A stretch of DNA of 64,000 nt from Calothrix parasitica NIES-267 (lineage in GTDB: Bacteria > Cyanobacteriota > Cyanobacteriia > Cyanobacteriales > Nostocaceae): assembly GCF_002368095.1 (NCBI RefSeq), contig NZ_AP018227.1, positions 5,356,413 through 5,420,412 of the forward strand, read 5' to 3'. This document shows, piece by piece, positions 39,354 through 47,572 of the stretch. The first letter of the stretch is position 1. Each line of letters starts with the position of its first letter. The notes beneath the pieces are model-generated. The model was not told where the DNA came from, searched no databases, and saw only the letters and a list, made by a program, of their open reading frames with translations. Both the position numbers and the translations under genes were made by a program.

Positions 39354-42300
39354 TCAACGTTCTTGCTGTGTAATATCCAAAGTTACTTCAGCAACCTTTT
39401 TCGGAGCAGGTAAATTTCGTTTATCAAATTTTTGTGTTTGGGGATTGTATGTGGCGATCGCCATATTGTGACTAGCGAAAAAATCAATAATGCCAACGGT
39501 TTGAGCGTCTTTAATTCCAATTGCAATATCTGATGGTTCCTTCATCAATCCAATTGCATCTTCTACGGACAGACTACCAACAAAGTCAACATTAATATCT
39601 TTGTGTTCTGCTGCAAGTTGCTCAATTGTTCTTAAAGCTGAAGATTCCGTGGGTAAGTCAGAAACATCCACAAACTGTAACCTGGAGTAACCCAACTCCA
39701 CCGCACGTTCAACAGACCGTTTGAGCATATTAGCCATTATTTGCTCTGTTTTCTGTTGAAACTTACTATCTACAGATGCTTCAAAAAATAAAACGGTGCA
39801 AACCGGCTTACTACTTTCAATTGAGTTTTTATCATGTTGTAATGTAGCTTCAATTTGTGGAAACTTTACCGTAGAAGGGTCAATTACAATATCCGCATAG
39901 CTAGCAGGAGCATTTTTCAAAGTACCAGAAAAACTAAACCCTTGAATTGATTTACCAACAGCAGCTAACTTTCCCTGTAAAAACTTAACCGATTTTTTAT
40001 TAACAGTTCCTAATATTTGATTACCAATCTTCGCAAAAACATTTGGTGCTTTATAGGGGTTAGTTTGTCCTATAACTAAATTAATATTCGCTTGTTCGTT
40101 CTGCCACTGAGAAGATTTAAAAGCATATTTATTAACATTATCAATTTGTAATTTATTATCGGAATTTTTCAAACTGGTGATAATAACGCTTTTACTGGGA
40201 GGAGAAGTTATAGCAGCAATCGCTTCATACCCAGGTAGTAAATGAGGAGAAGAAGCATCAATAGTACCCAGCTTGTTACCTTCTACAATTATCCAACGTG
40301 CAGTTTGAGTAGGGGCACGAGGATTAATTCCATTCTCAAATTTTATCGGGACCTTTTCACCAGCAAAGTTTCTGTCAGCATAATGATTGAACTGAGTACC
40401 AAGTACTCTCATTTGAGTAAACTGTAACTGGCTTAATTGACCTATAACTTCGTCGGGAAATATAGCAAACGCCACACCTGCTTTCTTTTCTCCCGAATAA
40501 TTTTTATTTTCTTCGGTATGACTTACATCATGAATTGCAGCCGCTAGCTGTAGCTTTTCATTATCGGGAGTACTTTCTCTTATTGATTCAACGTATTCTA
40601 AAGTTTGCTGTTTTAAAGCATCAATCATACTATTACTAATACCACTGAAGAACTCAACTTTACCTTTCTCTATAATGATTCCCGGTTTTAAGTTGTGTTC
40701 TCGCATCGATTTCATGCTGATTGTACCAATAGGAATATCAATATCTTTACCCGATGGTATTTTAAATTTTGCTTGTGCAAAAAGAGGATGCGGCATTTTT
40801 TGAGTAGGCTTCCTAGAACAAATTTTTATGCTTAACTCGGAAGCTTTCCAGAAGTTTGAATTTTTAGCTGCCTTAAACTTAATTAAATTTGTAATTTCTA
40901 ATTGCTTTCCGCTATTGGGAGACGTTATTTTAAGTAATGGTCCAGATGCAATTTTTTGTCTTTCTTCTAATTCTATACGGTTTCTGACCTTGGAATTATA
41001 GTTAGTCTTTATTTGTAGAGCTTGTTCTTTAAATGAATTAAACTCTATCTGAGGATAAAGCTTTCTAAATTGCTCTATAGGTCTAGCAACTAATTGGTTT
41101 TGTTCAAATATTTGATTTGTTTGTTGAATCATCAAATCAATAGGACTATAACCGTTAGTTTTCATGCCACGATTAATAAATGCTTCTTTATTCTTCTTGT
41201 CAGCTAGCCATTCAACTTCCTTATAACTAGTTATAGCTTGACAATATTTAATAATTGATTCGTCAGGACGCAAAGCACTTTTACAACCATCGGTCGCTAC
41301 TTGTAATTCATTACCTAATTCTGCTACACAGTCAAATAAGATTTTTTTAATTGAGTTTAGTTGATGTTCTAATTGTGACTCTTTTAAATCTTTATTGAGT
41401 ATAGATGCTATTAGTATTAACTGGTTTAGTATCTTTGGAGGTATTTCTAATTTACCATGCTCATGTCTTTTCAAAACATAATTAAAATTAGCTGAAACTC
41501 GTTGAAGATAATCAGATTTTTCTGATGGAGGAATTTCATCAACTTCACATTGCAATGCAATATTTTTCTGAATTTCGTTAGCTATAATACCAATTTTATT
41601 ATCCATCGCAGAAACAGCAATTGCTGCAAAGGTTCCTCGATAAGGTACTTTTGCTTTTTTAACAATATCGGGATATCTGTTTTCAGGTAAATTCTTTTGT
41701 TTTACTTCTTCTGCTAATATCGGAAATTCTTTACTAGGTGCAAAAGCTAGTAAATCACCATCAAAATCGCATTGCATATTCTCCATAGCTGTTATCGGAT
41801 TTATGTAAACGCATCCTGATAGCGTTTGTGGAAGATGCTTATTTTTTAAAGTAATTACACCATTTGAATTAATTAAAGGTGAACGGGTAACTATAATTTC
41901 TTTTCCTTCTTCCAAGTAAGGAATACAAATTTCATTTGGCTGTAAATCTAAACTCGGTTGAGCTAAACCGGACGTAAACTTGATAGAACGTCCAGTCGCA
42001 ATCTCTACCCATTGTTTTCGAGCAAAGTCCTTGAGGTCAGAAATAATTTTAGGATGTTCGAGAAGTTGATAAAAATTTTCTGTATCAGCTTTTAATAGAG
42101 AGTAAAGTAATAAATCTTTTTGTTCTTTTATACAGTTTTCACATTCTTGAGCTTCTTCGATTTCCGAGTCAGAAATTAAATTATCAAACACAAATAATTT
42201 ATCTTCTATATCATCTTCAAAATCTTTCTGTGAGTCCAAACTTTTAGCAGCAAGTGCTTTACGTCGAGAACAGTTTTCAATATATCGCTGTGCTAACTTT

Positions 42301-43148
42301 TTCGGGTCTTTTTGCTCTTGAGCCAGTTTTTCTGCTTGCTCTTTAATAATTGTTGTAATTTCATGTTTTACTGCTTGAGGATAGTTAACTAAAATCTGAG
42401 TTCCTAAACTATGCTCTCTGTACAAAGCAAAAGACTTCACACCTAAACCAAGCGAAAGTACATATTCTCCTGGTTTAATTGCATCTTCTCCTTTCCTTCC
42501 TTTGAAAGAAGATGTAGCTAGTACCATATCGTAACCAATTTTGGAGCGAAGAGTACCGTCTTCAACCTTGCCACTCATGCGAAAAGAAGATTCCCCTAAT
42601 TTATCTAGTCTTGTAGGAGCGAGCGTACCCTTTGCAATTCGCATAACTGCACTTTCTTGTTGGGGTTTGATACCTAGTCGAAACTGAAAAGCACGCGGTT
42701 GTATATTGTTAGAAATTGCAAAATCTCTATCTATTAAACCCTTACAATCACCAACTAACTTCCGAGCATCATTCGCCGCTATAACATTACCGTTTTCTCC
42801 AGTAACATCATCAATAACTAAAACTCTCACATCCCTTAATTCATGGAAACTTTGACAAGGTGTAAAAGGTAAAGGATAAGCTGCACCGTCAGAAGGATTA
42901 GGATACAATAAAGAGCGAATATTGGGATTATCAGCGAAAAACATTCTTGTACCAGACGAAAATTGTAGACTTCCAATTCCATTTAAATCTTCTTCCAAGT
43001 CTTCTGGTATTGTGGCATCAGGATAAGCAATACCGATGCTAAACTTAGTGTTAGGAAACAGATATTGTGCAAGTACCTTGTCTAACTTTTGTTCGATACC
43101 TGTATCTTGTTTAGTTTTTGTATCAAATTGATTGAGCTTTATAGCCAT
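39354..43148 (-). CDS. RNA-polymerase-like protein with two double-psi beta-barrel signatures (RdRP/YonO type)
   Basis: 1264 residues from ATG 43148 (a TTG at 43154 is also in frame). Near residue 130, LVGDCKGLIDRDFA...QPRAFQFRLGI resembles the first barrel of eukaryotic-type RdRPs (DG-G-is..A...afQ.R.g). Near residue 460, NAMENMQ-like text ends in MQCDFDGDLLAFAPS: DFDGD is the triple-Asp metal motif of RpoC and of RdRP/YonO polymerases. Then MDNKIGIIANEIQKNIALQ and VATDGCKSALRP parallel the RdRP segments after the motif (..lG.iaN.., ..avDf.KtG). The last ~250 residues look like an unrelated alpha/beta domain. I infer a single-chain RNA polymerase; template and product are unknown. The gene is alone on its strand before the ParM block. 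Confidence 0.7.
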   Translation of the reverse strand: MAIKLNQFDTKTKQDTGIEQKLDKVLAQYLFPNTKFSIGIAYPDATIPEDLEEDLNGIGSLQFSSGTRMFFADNPNIRSLLYPNPSDGAAYPLPFTPCQSFHELRDVRVLVIDDVTGENGNVIAANDARKLVGDCKGLIDRDFAISNNIQPRAFQFRLGIKPQQESAVMRIAKGTLAPTRLDKLGESSFRMSGKVEDGTLRSKIGYDMVLATSSFKGRKGEDAIKPGEYVLSLGLGVKSFALYREHSLGTQILVNYPQAVKHEITTIIKEQAEKLAQEQKDPKKLAQRYIENCSRRKALAAKSLDSQKDFEDDIEDKLFVFDNLISDSEIEEAQECENCIKEQKDLLLYSLLKADTENFYQLLEHPKIISDLKDFARKQWVEIATGRSIKFTSGLAQPSLDLQPNEICIPYLEEGKEIIVTRSPLINSNGVITLKNKHLPQTLSGCVYINPITAMENMQCDFDGDLLAFAPSKEFPILAEEVKQKNLPENRYPDIVKKAKVPYRGTFAAIAVSAMDNKIGIIANEIQKNIALQCEVDEIPPSEKSDYLQRVSANFNYVLKRHEHGKLEIPPKILNQLILIASILNKDLKESQLEHQLNSIKKILFDCVAELGNELQVATDGCKSALRPDESIIKYCQAITSYKEVEWLADKKNKEAFINRGMKTNGYSPIDLMIQQTNQIFEQNQLVARPIEQFRKLYPQIEFNSFKEQALQIKTNYNSKVRNRIELEERQKIASGPLLKITSPNSGKQLEITNLIKFKAAKNSNFWKASELSIKICSRKPTQKMPHPLFAQAKFKIPSGKDIDIPIGTISMKSMREHNLKPGIIIEKGKVEFFSGISNSMIDALKQQTLEYVESIRESTPDNEKLQLAAAIHDVSHTEENKNYSGEKKAGVAFAIFPDEVIGQLSQLQFTQMRVLGTQFNHYADRNFAGEKVPIKFENGINPRAPTQTARWIIVEGNKLGTIDASSPHLLPGYEAIAAITSPPSKSVIITSLKNSDNKLQIDNVNKYAFKSSQWQNEQANINLVIGQTNPYKAPNVFAKIGNQILGTVNKKSVKFLQGKLAAVGKSIQGFSFSGTLKNAPASYADIVIDPSTVKFPQIEATLQHDKNSIESSKPVCTVLFFEASVDSKFQQKTEQIMANMLKRSVERAVELGYSRLQFVDVSDLPTESSALRTIEQLAAEHKDINVDFVGSLSVEDAIGLMKEPSDIAIGIKDAQTVGIIDFFASHNMAIATYNPQTQKFDKRNLPAPKKVAEVTLDITQQER

Positions 43149-43170
43149 ATCCAAATCCGATGTACATTTT

Positions 43171-43380
43171 ATGAAAGATAAGAAAAAGACGCATATTCCA
43201 CAAACAAGTATCAGTGAACTTTCTCATGGGATGACTCCCTCTGAACTTATTAGTGAAGGACATGTAGATGTTGATTACTTCTATGACCCGGATGAAGAAG
43301 AATGGAAAAGAGAAGTTGAAAAAATGGAGCAAATAGTAAGAGAAAATAAAATTCCCGATTCTGAATGTACGCCGTTTTAA
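43171..43380 (+). CDS. Small acidic protein
   Basis: 69 residues from ATG 43171, divergent from the polymerase-like gene with only 22 bp between the start codons. The second half is very acidic and helical (YDPDEEEWKREVEKMEQIV). It resembles small antitoxin-like or regulatory proteins in composition, but I recognise no family. The close head-to-head position suggests shared control. Confidence 0.5.
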   Translation: MKDKKKTHIPQTSISELSHGMTPSELISEGHVDVDYFYDPDEEEWKREVEKMEQIVRENKIPDSECTPF

Positions 43381-43395
43381 AAGCTATCCAATGTA

Positions 43396-44118
43396 TTAAG
43401 GAGCTAGTTTACGTTTCGAGGGTGGAACTACCCATATGGTGCAGAATCCCGACCTAGCTTTGCGGTTGTATTGCGATAAGGTCAAACCTAACTTTTGAGC
43501 ATCCTTGATACATTCCTTGTTATCTAAATAATCCCGATTCCAATTAATTAAATTCCTGGCAAATCTACCCTCACTCGACATAGCCCATTTCATTGCTTCT
43601 GCTTCTTCCCAAGTTAAACTATCTGACTTAACCAAGGTATATCCTTTTCCCAACATACCTACAATCCAAGGTGGTATGGTAACTCCACCAATAAAACCAG
43701 ATCCAAAAATCAGAAAGAATACAATTGCAGCCGGATAAATAGAATTGATAATATTTCGACCTTCACGTACCAAAGATTCATGAATCAAAGCCTGTGCTGC
43801 TCGGTTAATTGCTACTTTTTGCCTCTGAACAGCAACTTGTTCTACTATTTCCAGATTCTTGGCTAAATCTTGATTCCAAGTCTCAAATAGCAACTGTAAT
43901 GTTTGGGGTGCATCCTCCAACATTACTTCTAATTGTCCGGTAGCAACCAGTACAAGAAATAACGGGTCATCTTTTGATAAACCACTTCTAAAAGCAAAAT
44001 CAACTACTCGCTGCTTAAAATCTTCACTCTTCCCCTTCAAAGCTTCAGCAAGCAACTCATCCGGAGTTTTTGGTTTTTCTTTTTCTTCTGTACTTTTGGA
44101 AGCATCACCCGTATTCAT
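43396..44118 (-). CDS. Membrane protein linked to the ParA-like ATPase
   Basis: 240 residues. A helical N-terminal part (SKDDPLFLVLVATGQLEVML) is followed by membrane segments around residues 125-160 (IYPAAIVFFLIFGSGFIGGV, IPPWIVGMLGKG). The C-terminal part (SEGRFARNLINWNRDYLDN ... CIKDAQKLGL) is soluble. The family recurs on cyanobacterial plasmids but its function is unknown to me. It overlaps the ParA-like gene by 4 bp, so the two probably work together, perhaps anchoring the ATPase to the membrane. Confidence 0.65.
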   Translation of the reverse strand: MNTGDASKSTEEKEKPKTPDELLAEALKGKSEDFKQRVVDFAFRSGLSKDDPLFLVLVATGQLEVMLEDAPQTLQLLFETWNQDLAKNLEIVEQVAVQRQKVAINRAAQALIHESLVREGRNIINSIYPAAIVFFLIFGSGFIGGVTIPPWIVGMLGKGYTLVKSDSLTWEEAEAMKWAMSSEGRFARNLINWNRDYLDNKECIKDAQKLGLTLSQYNRKARSGFCTIWVVPPSKRKLAP

Positions 44119-45110
44119 TGAATCAACTCCGTTGCAGCTAAGGAAGCATAAGCCACTTTTAGAAAATTTTTCACCCGCTGTTTGGGAATAACTTTGAGTT
44201 CCGGATGCGCGATCGCCATATCGAAAGTTATCCCCAAACGGTCAATCATATTGCGTTCCCAAAACGGAAATTTAGGGAAATCCATGATAATAAAGTTATA
44301 GTCACTGATAGCAGTTTGAAATTCTGGCATCTGGTTTATATATTCCCATTCATCGCATAATCCTTGATTTCTCACCAATACATGAATAATGTCATTTCCG
44401 AAATCATTCAAAGATTGAAGAAAGAAATTGACCGAATCAACCCCTCCCATACAAACAAACCATTTAATAAACTTGATTGAATTATCTCTACCCAAATTGA
44501 CTAAATCATTACGTTGTATCCAATTAGTAACATTTGAATAAACTTGAGCAGGTAAATTAACAAGTACAGATTTTTCAAACGCTAAATCAAATATTTTATC
44601 TGCTTGAAATGCAAGCTTTTCATCATCGCTAAAATAAGCAACTTCAACCGAGGGGTAAATTGTAGCTATATCTTTGTTACTGATGTCAGCATCAACAATT
44701 GCAATATCGTAAGCGATGGAATTACAGTATTCGATAAAAGTCCTACTGAAAAACGATTTACCGCACCCCCCTTTTTCTCCGTCAATAAGATGAATAATTG
44801 TTGGTTCTTTGAAGCTATTTTCTTTATTTACTTTCACAAAACCATTAGTTGATGCTTGCTGCTTTTCTTCGCTGCCATCATTACTTTTAATAGGTTCTAC
44901 CTTCACTTCTTCATTGATTGGAGTTTCTGTAACTTCTTGAGTAATTTCCGAGCCATCAATTTCTTTATCCCAATCCTCTACTTCTTCATTACTTGATACT
45001 TGATTGTTATCCATATTTAACTTTTCTCCATTATTCTCTGTTTGCATATCTTCTTGAATAGTTGATGTAGTATTTTGTGTTCTTTTCTTTTTCGATTTTC
45101 TATAGCTCAT
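44115..45110 (-). CDS. ParA/MinD-like ATPase
   Basis: 331 residues. An acidic, probably disordered N-terminus (~90 residues) precedes the deviant Walker A motif DGEKGGCGKSFFSRTF near residue 105 and IAIVDADISNKDIA near residue 135, as in ParA/MinD/Soj-type ATPases. Later NFIIMDFPKFP may stand for Walker B. Such proteins position plasmids or protein complexes. Here the gene is downstream of a ParM-like actin gene and its small partner and overlaps a membrane-protein gene, so it may localise the conjugation apparatus rather than segregate DNA. Confidence 0.75.
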   Translation of the reverse strand: MSYRKSKKKRTQNTTSTIQEDMQTENNGEKLNMDNNQVSSNEEVEDWDKEIDGSEITQEVTETPINEEVKVEPIKSNDGSEEKQQASTNGFVKVNKENSFKEPTIIHLIDGEKGGCGKSFFSRTFIEYCNSIAYDIAIVDADISNKDIATIYPSVEVAYFSDDEKLAFQADKIFDLAFEKSVLVNLPAQVYSNVTNWIQRNDLVNLGRDNSIKFIKWFVCMGGVDSVNFFLQSLNDFGNDIIHVLVRNQGLCDEWEYINQMPEFQTAISDYNFIIMDFPKFPFWERNMIDRLGITFDMAIAHPELKVIPKQRVKNFLKVAYASLAATELIQ

Positions 45111-45136
45111 GAGATTACCTATTTAGAAAATTATCG

Positions 45137-45505
45137 CTACATGAAGTTACTTAAACCAGCATCGTCGTAAAGATTATTTTCAGAATTATTAGTTGCACTT
45201 TGATAATTTAACTCTCTAGAATTTTGCATTACAAATGGAGTAGAAACATCTTCTAATCCTGCTAGCTCGATAATCTCTTGTGTCTGTTTCCTCAGAGCTT
45301 GTATACAATTTCTAGCTATACGCTGTACTTCTTTTTTATCATCGGAATAATCAGCTACAGCATGAGTTAACCAAAACGAGCGTACCGCTAAAAGCATCAT
45401 TTGGGTTTTACCCATCATCAGATTGGACTGAATATATTTCATCAATTGAACATCTACTGTTTTACGTGGTTGATAACGCCAACGAAAATCCATCTGTCTA
45501 ACCAT
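45137..45505 (-). CDS. Small partner of the ParM-like protein (putative adaptor)
   Basis: 122 residues (ATG at 45493 is an alternative start). It lies 8 bp after the ParM-like gene. The segment RKTVDVQLMKYIQSNLMMGK is basic and helical, like the ribbon-helix-helix DNA-binding part of ParR/StbB-type adaptors, and the C-terminus is acidic and loose. By position and size it is likely the DNA-binding adaptor joining the actin filament to a centromere. I see no clear iteron array beside it. Confidence 0.55.
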   Translation of the reverse strand: MVRQMDFRWRYQPRKTVDVQLMKYIQSNLMMGKTQMMLLAVRSFWLTHAVADYSDDKKEVQRIARNCIQALRKQTQEIIELAGLEDVSTPFVMQNSRELNYQSATNNSENNLYDDAGLSNFM

Positions 45506-45513
45506 TTTTTTGA

Positions 45514-46623
45514 CTAATTACTTATACGTTGCGAAAAATATAAAAATACGCTGTAAACATCAGCTAAACGACTCCCTAAACTGAAGCTATCAACTTGTGA
45601 TGGAATCTGCGCTCCAACTCCCCACAAACAAGGTGTCCCACTATAGTGAGAATTTAGTTCTCTTCTCATGTAGTCAGCAGTTCCACCGCAAAATAAAATT
45701 TCAGAAACCCCGTTTGAGGGAACTACCTGATCTAACCAGCTTGTAAGAACATCTGCATACTCACTCCTAGCAAGTTGCATCGCTTTTTGTATTTGCATCA
45801 ATTCATGCCGTTTGTTGACGTTCTTCTTACTTTTCAACAATTTTGTTAGGGGAGTGGTAGAAATATCGCTACCAGCAGCCACTACAGCAGGAGCTAATTG
45901 CGAAGCATCTTGTCCGGAAGTTCGAGCAACTACTTTCTCTAATAATCGAATCATTCCTAAATCTGAAGTCTTTCCATCAGGTGACACTATTCCTTTATCA
46001 CTGATTAATACCGATGCATTTCTATAACCCACCATCACTAACGCAATCGTTTTAGTTTTAATTTGCTGTCCTAATTTCTTTTGATAGGCAAGATATATTC
46101 CCGCACCTTCTGGTAAACACTTGAATTCGGTCAATTTAACCTGGATTTTTCCTGTTGGAGTTATGAAACCAGCAAGTATTGCTTCAAGATTTTTATGAAA
46201 ACTATCTCTATTTTCAAACTCCCCTGGTGGTAGTAAACACATAAGAGCAAGTCGAAATTTTTGACCTAACTGAAGCTTCTGTGATATAGCCCAAACAAAA
46301 GCTAATGTTTTGGCTATTGCGCGTTCGTACTTTAATTCTTTCAACCCCTGGTTTGCATAATACTTACTCTTAGCTAAATAGCCCACAGCAAAAGTTTCGC
46401 CCATGTAATTAACCCATGCAGAATTTTCTGGCTCGGTTGCACCTAATATTTCAGAAGCTACTGAATCAAGAGAAATTTTTACTACCTCTGGCTCCATTAC
46501 TAGGGATGCTGTTTGATTCTGTATTGAAGTGGAATAAATACCTTTGGTTGAACTTCCTCCAAAATCCAAAGCCAGAATTAACAGAGGAGAAGAATTATTT
46601 TTTCGTTGAGTGTTTTTACTCAT
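45514..46623 (-). CDS. ParM/StbA-like actin-type plasmid segregation ATPase
   Basis: 369 residues from ATG 46623; an in-frame ATG at 46665 adds an unlikely extension. Actin-fold signatures: LILALDFGGSSTKGIY (phosphate-1), KTIALVMVGYRNASVLISD (phosphate-2-like) and SEILFCGGTADYMRRELN (adenosine motif). Plasmid ParM proteins form dynamic filaments that push replicated copies apart. The gene leads an operon with a small adaptor candidate. It has no close cellular counterpart in the window and marks the element as plasmid-borne. Confidence 0.82.
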   Translation of the reverse strand: MSKNTQRKNNSSPLLILALDFGGSSTKGIYSTSIQNQTASLVMEPEVVKISLDSVASEILGATEPENSAWVNYMGETFAVGYLAKSKYYANQGLKELKYERAIAKTLAFVWAISQKLQLGQKFRLALMCLLPPGEFENRDSFHKNLEAILAGFITPTGKIQVKLTEFKCLPEGAGIYLAYQKKLGQQIKTKTIALVMVGYRNASVLISDKGIVSPDGKTSDLGMIRLLEKVVARTSGQDASQLAPAVVAAGSDISTTPLTKLLKSKKNVNKRHELMQIQKAMQLARSEYADVLTSWLDQVVPSNGVSEILFCGGTADYMRRELNSHYSGTPCLWGVGAQIPSQVDSFSLGSRLADVYSVFLYFSQRISN

Positions 46624-46826
46624 AGAATTTTGTTTACAAAAATGCATTTTTTGGTAGGAAAACAAAGGAATACTAAGGATAAGAAAGGTAGATTATTAGT
46701 GAAACTTATTATTTTTTTAGCCCTTAATTATCTTAGTTTTCCTTACAATTCCTTTTTACGGCTTCTAACTAATTTAAAGATGTTCAATCCGTTAAAACAT
46801 TATCGGAAAAAGATTTGAGGGATTAA
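46624..46826. other. short gap with no gene
   Basis: Upstream region of the ParM-like gene. It should hold its promoter and possibly a centromere, but I find no iteron array. Confidence 0.4.
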
Positions 46827-46973
46827 ATGTACACGGGAAACAATCAAATTCGGTCGCAGTTTGGAAAACTATTCAATTTGAGTGTTGGAAGTACCATTGA
46901 AAATATTCCAGCTTTTACCCGATATAAAGGTGAAACACACTACACCTTTGTTTTGAAGAATGAATGGAAATAA
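46827..46973 (+). CDS. Very small ORF, possible gene or gene fragment
   Basis: 48 residues (MYTGNNQIRSQFGKLFNLSV...KNEWK) from ATG 46827 with GAGGG at 46817-46821. The sequence has balanced, protein-like composition. The end is abrupt, so it may be the start of a decayed gene. No family recognised. Confidence 0.35.
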   Translation: MYTGNNQIRSQFGKLFNLSVGSTIENIPAFTRYKGETHYTFVLKNEWK

Positions 46974-47572
46974 CGAGGAGCAAATTGCTTTAAAAATCAA
47001 ATTGGTCATAGTTCTTTATTTCCGAAATTTTAGTTTATGGCGCTGCACATCTGATTAACTTTGCTAATAGCATCAATTATTCAAGAAGACTCTTTCTACC
47101 TCGTTGCTTCAATCCTTCATCTTATTAATTACCTTGTTAGCAAACTAATACTAAGGAGTGCAATATAACTAAAGGCAGATAATATACTTAGGCAAAAAGT
47201 ATTTAAAAGCATCAGTATAAAACTATTGATAGTTGAATTCCTATCAATTAATATTGTTATGATTCTGTTTTGACTTATGTGCGGTTATATAGGAAGTTTA
47301 ATCTCAAAATTTTCTTCTGTATAATTACTAGTTTTGGCGATATCGAGGTGTTTTATATGTTAACCACAAAAAGTAATTAGAAAAGATTTTATCAGTTTTT
47401 ATACACAATATATATGGTCTAAAAGCTACGTATTTATTATCTGAGTTACGTAATCATAAAGATATATTTTTTGGCTATTTTTAGATATTTTTGGACACCA
47501 ATTCTCCAGGCTTATAAATAGATACGATAACAGTAAATAAAATTGATTGTTATTATTTTCTAAAATAAAAAT
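46974..47572. other. gene-free region upstream of the relaxase; candidate oriT zone
   Basis: About 600 A+T-rich bases between the ParM block and the relaxase. An inverted repeat ATTGATAG (47225-47232) / CTATCAAT (47241-47248) is followed ~35 bases later by TTATGTGCGGTTATATAGG. MobV relaxases usually nick beside a small inverted repeat just upstream of their own gene, so this is the most likely oriT region. The nick site itself cannot be recognised from sequence alone. Confidence 0.4.

Noticed and set aside
39354-43148. Assigning the DFDGD protein as an RpoC subunit
   Set aside because: Apart from the metal motif it lacks recognisable RpoC features (zinc sites, trigger loop, length of the clamp), and the surrounding motifs fit the RdRP/YonO type better.
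46606-46818. Plus-strand frame antisense to the ParM-like start
   Set aside because: It overlaps the ParM-like coding start, has no ribosome site and a low-complexity hydrophobic composition.
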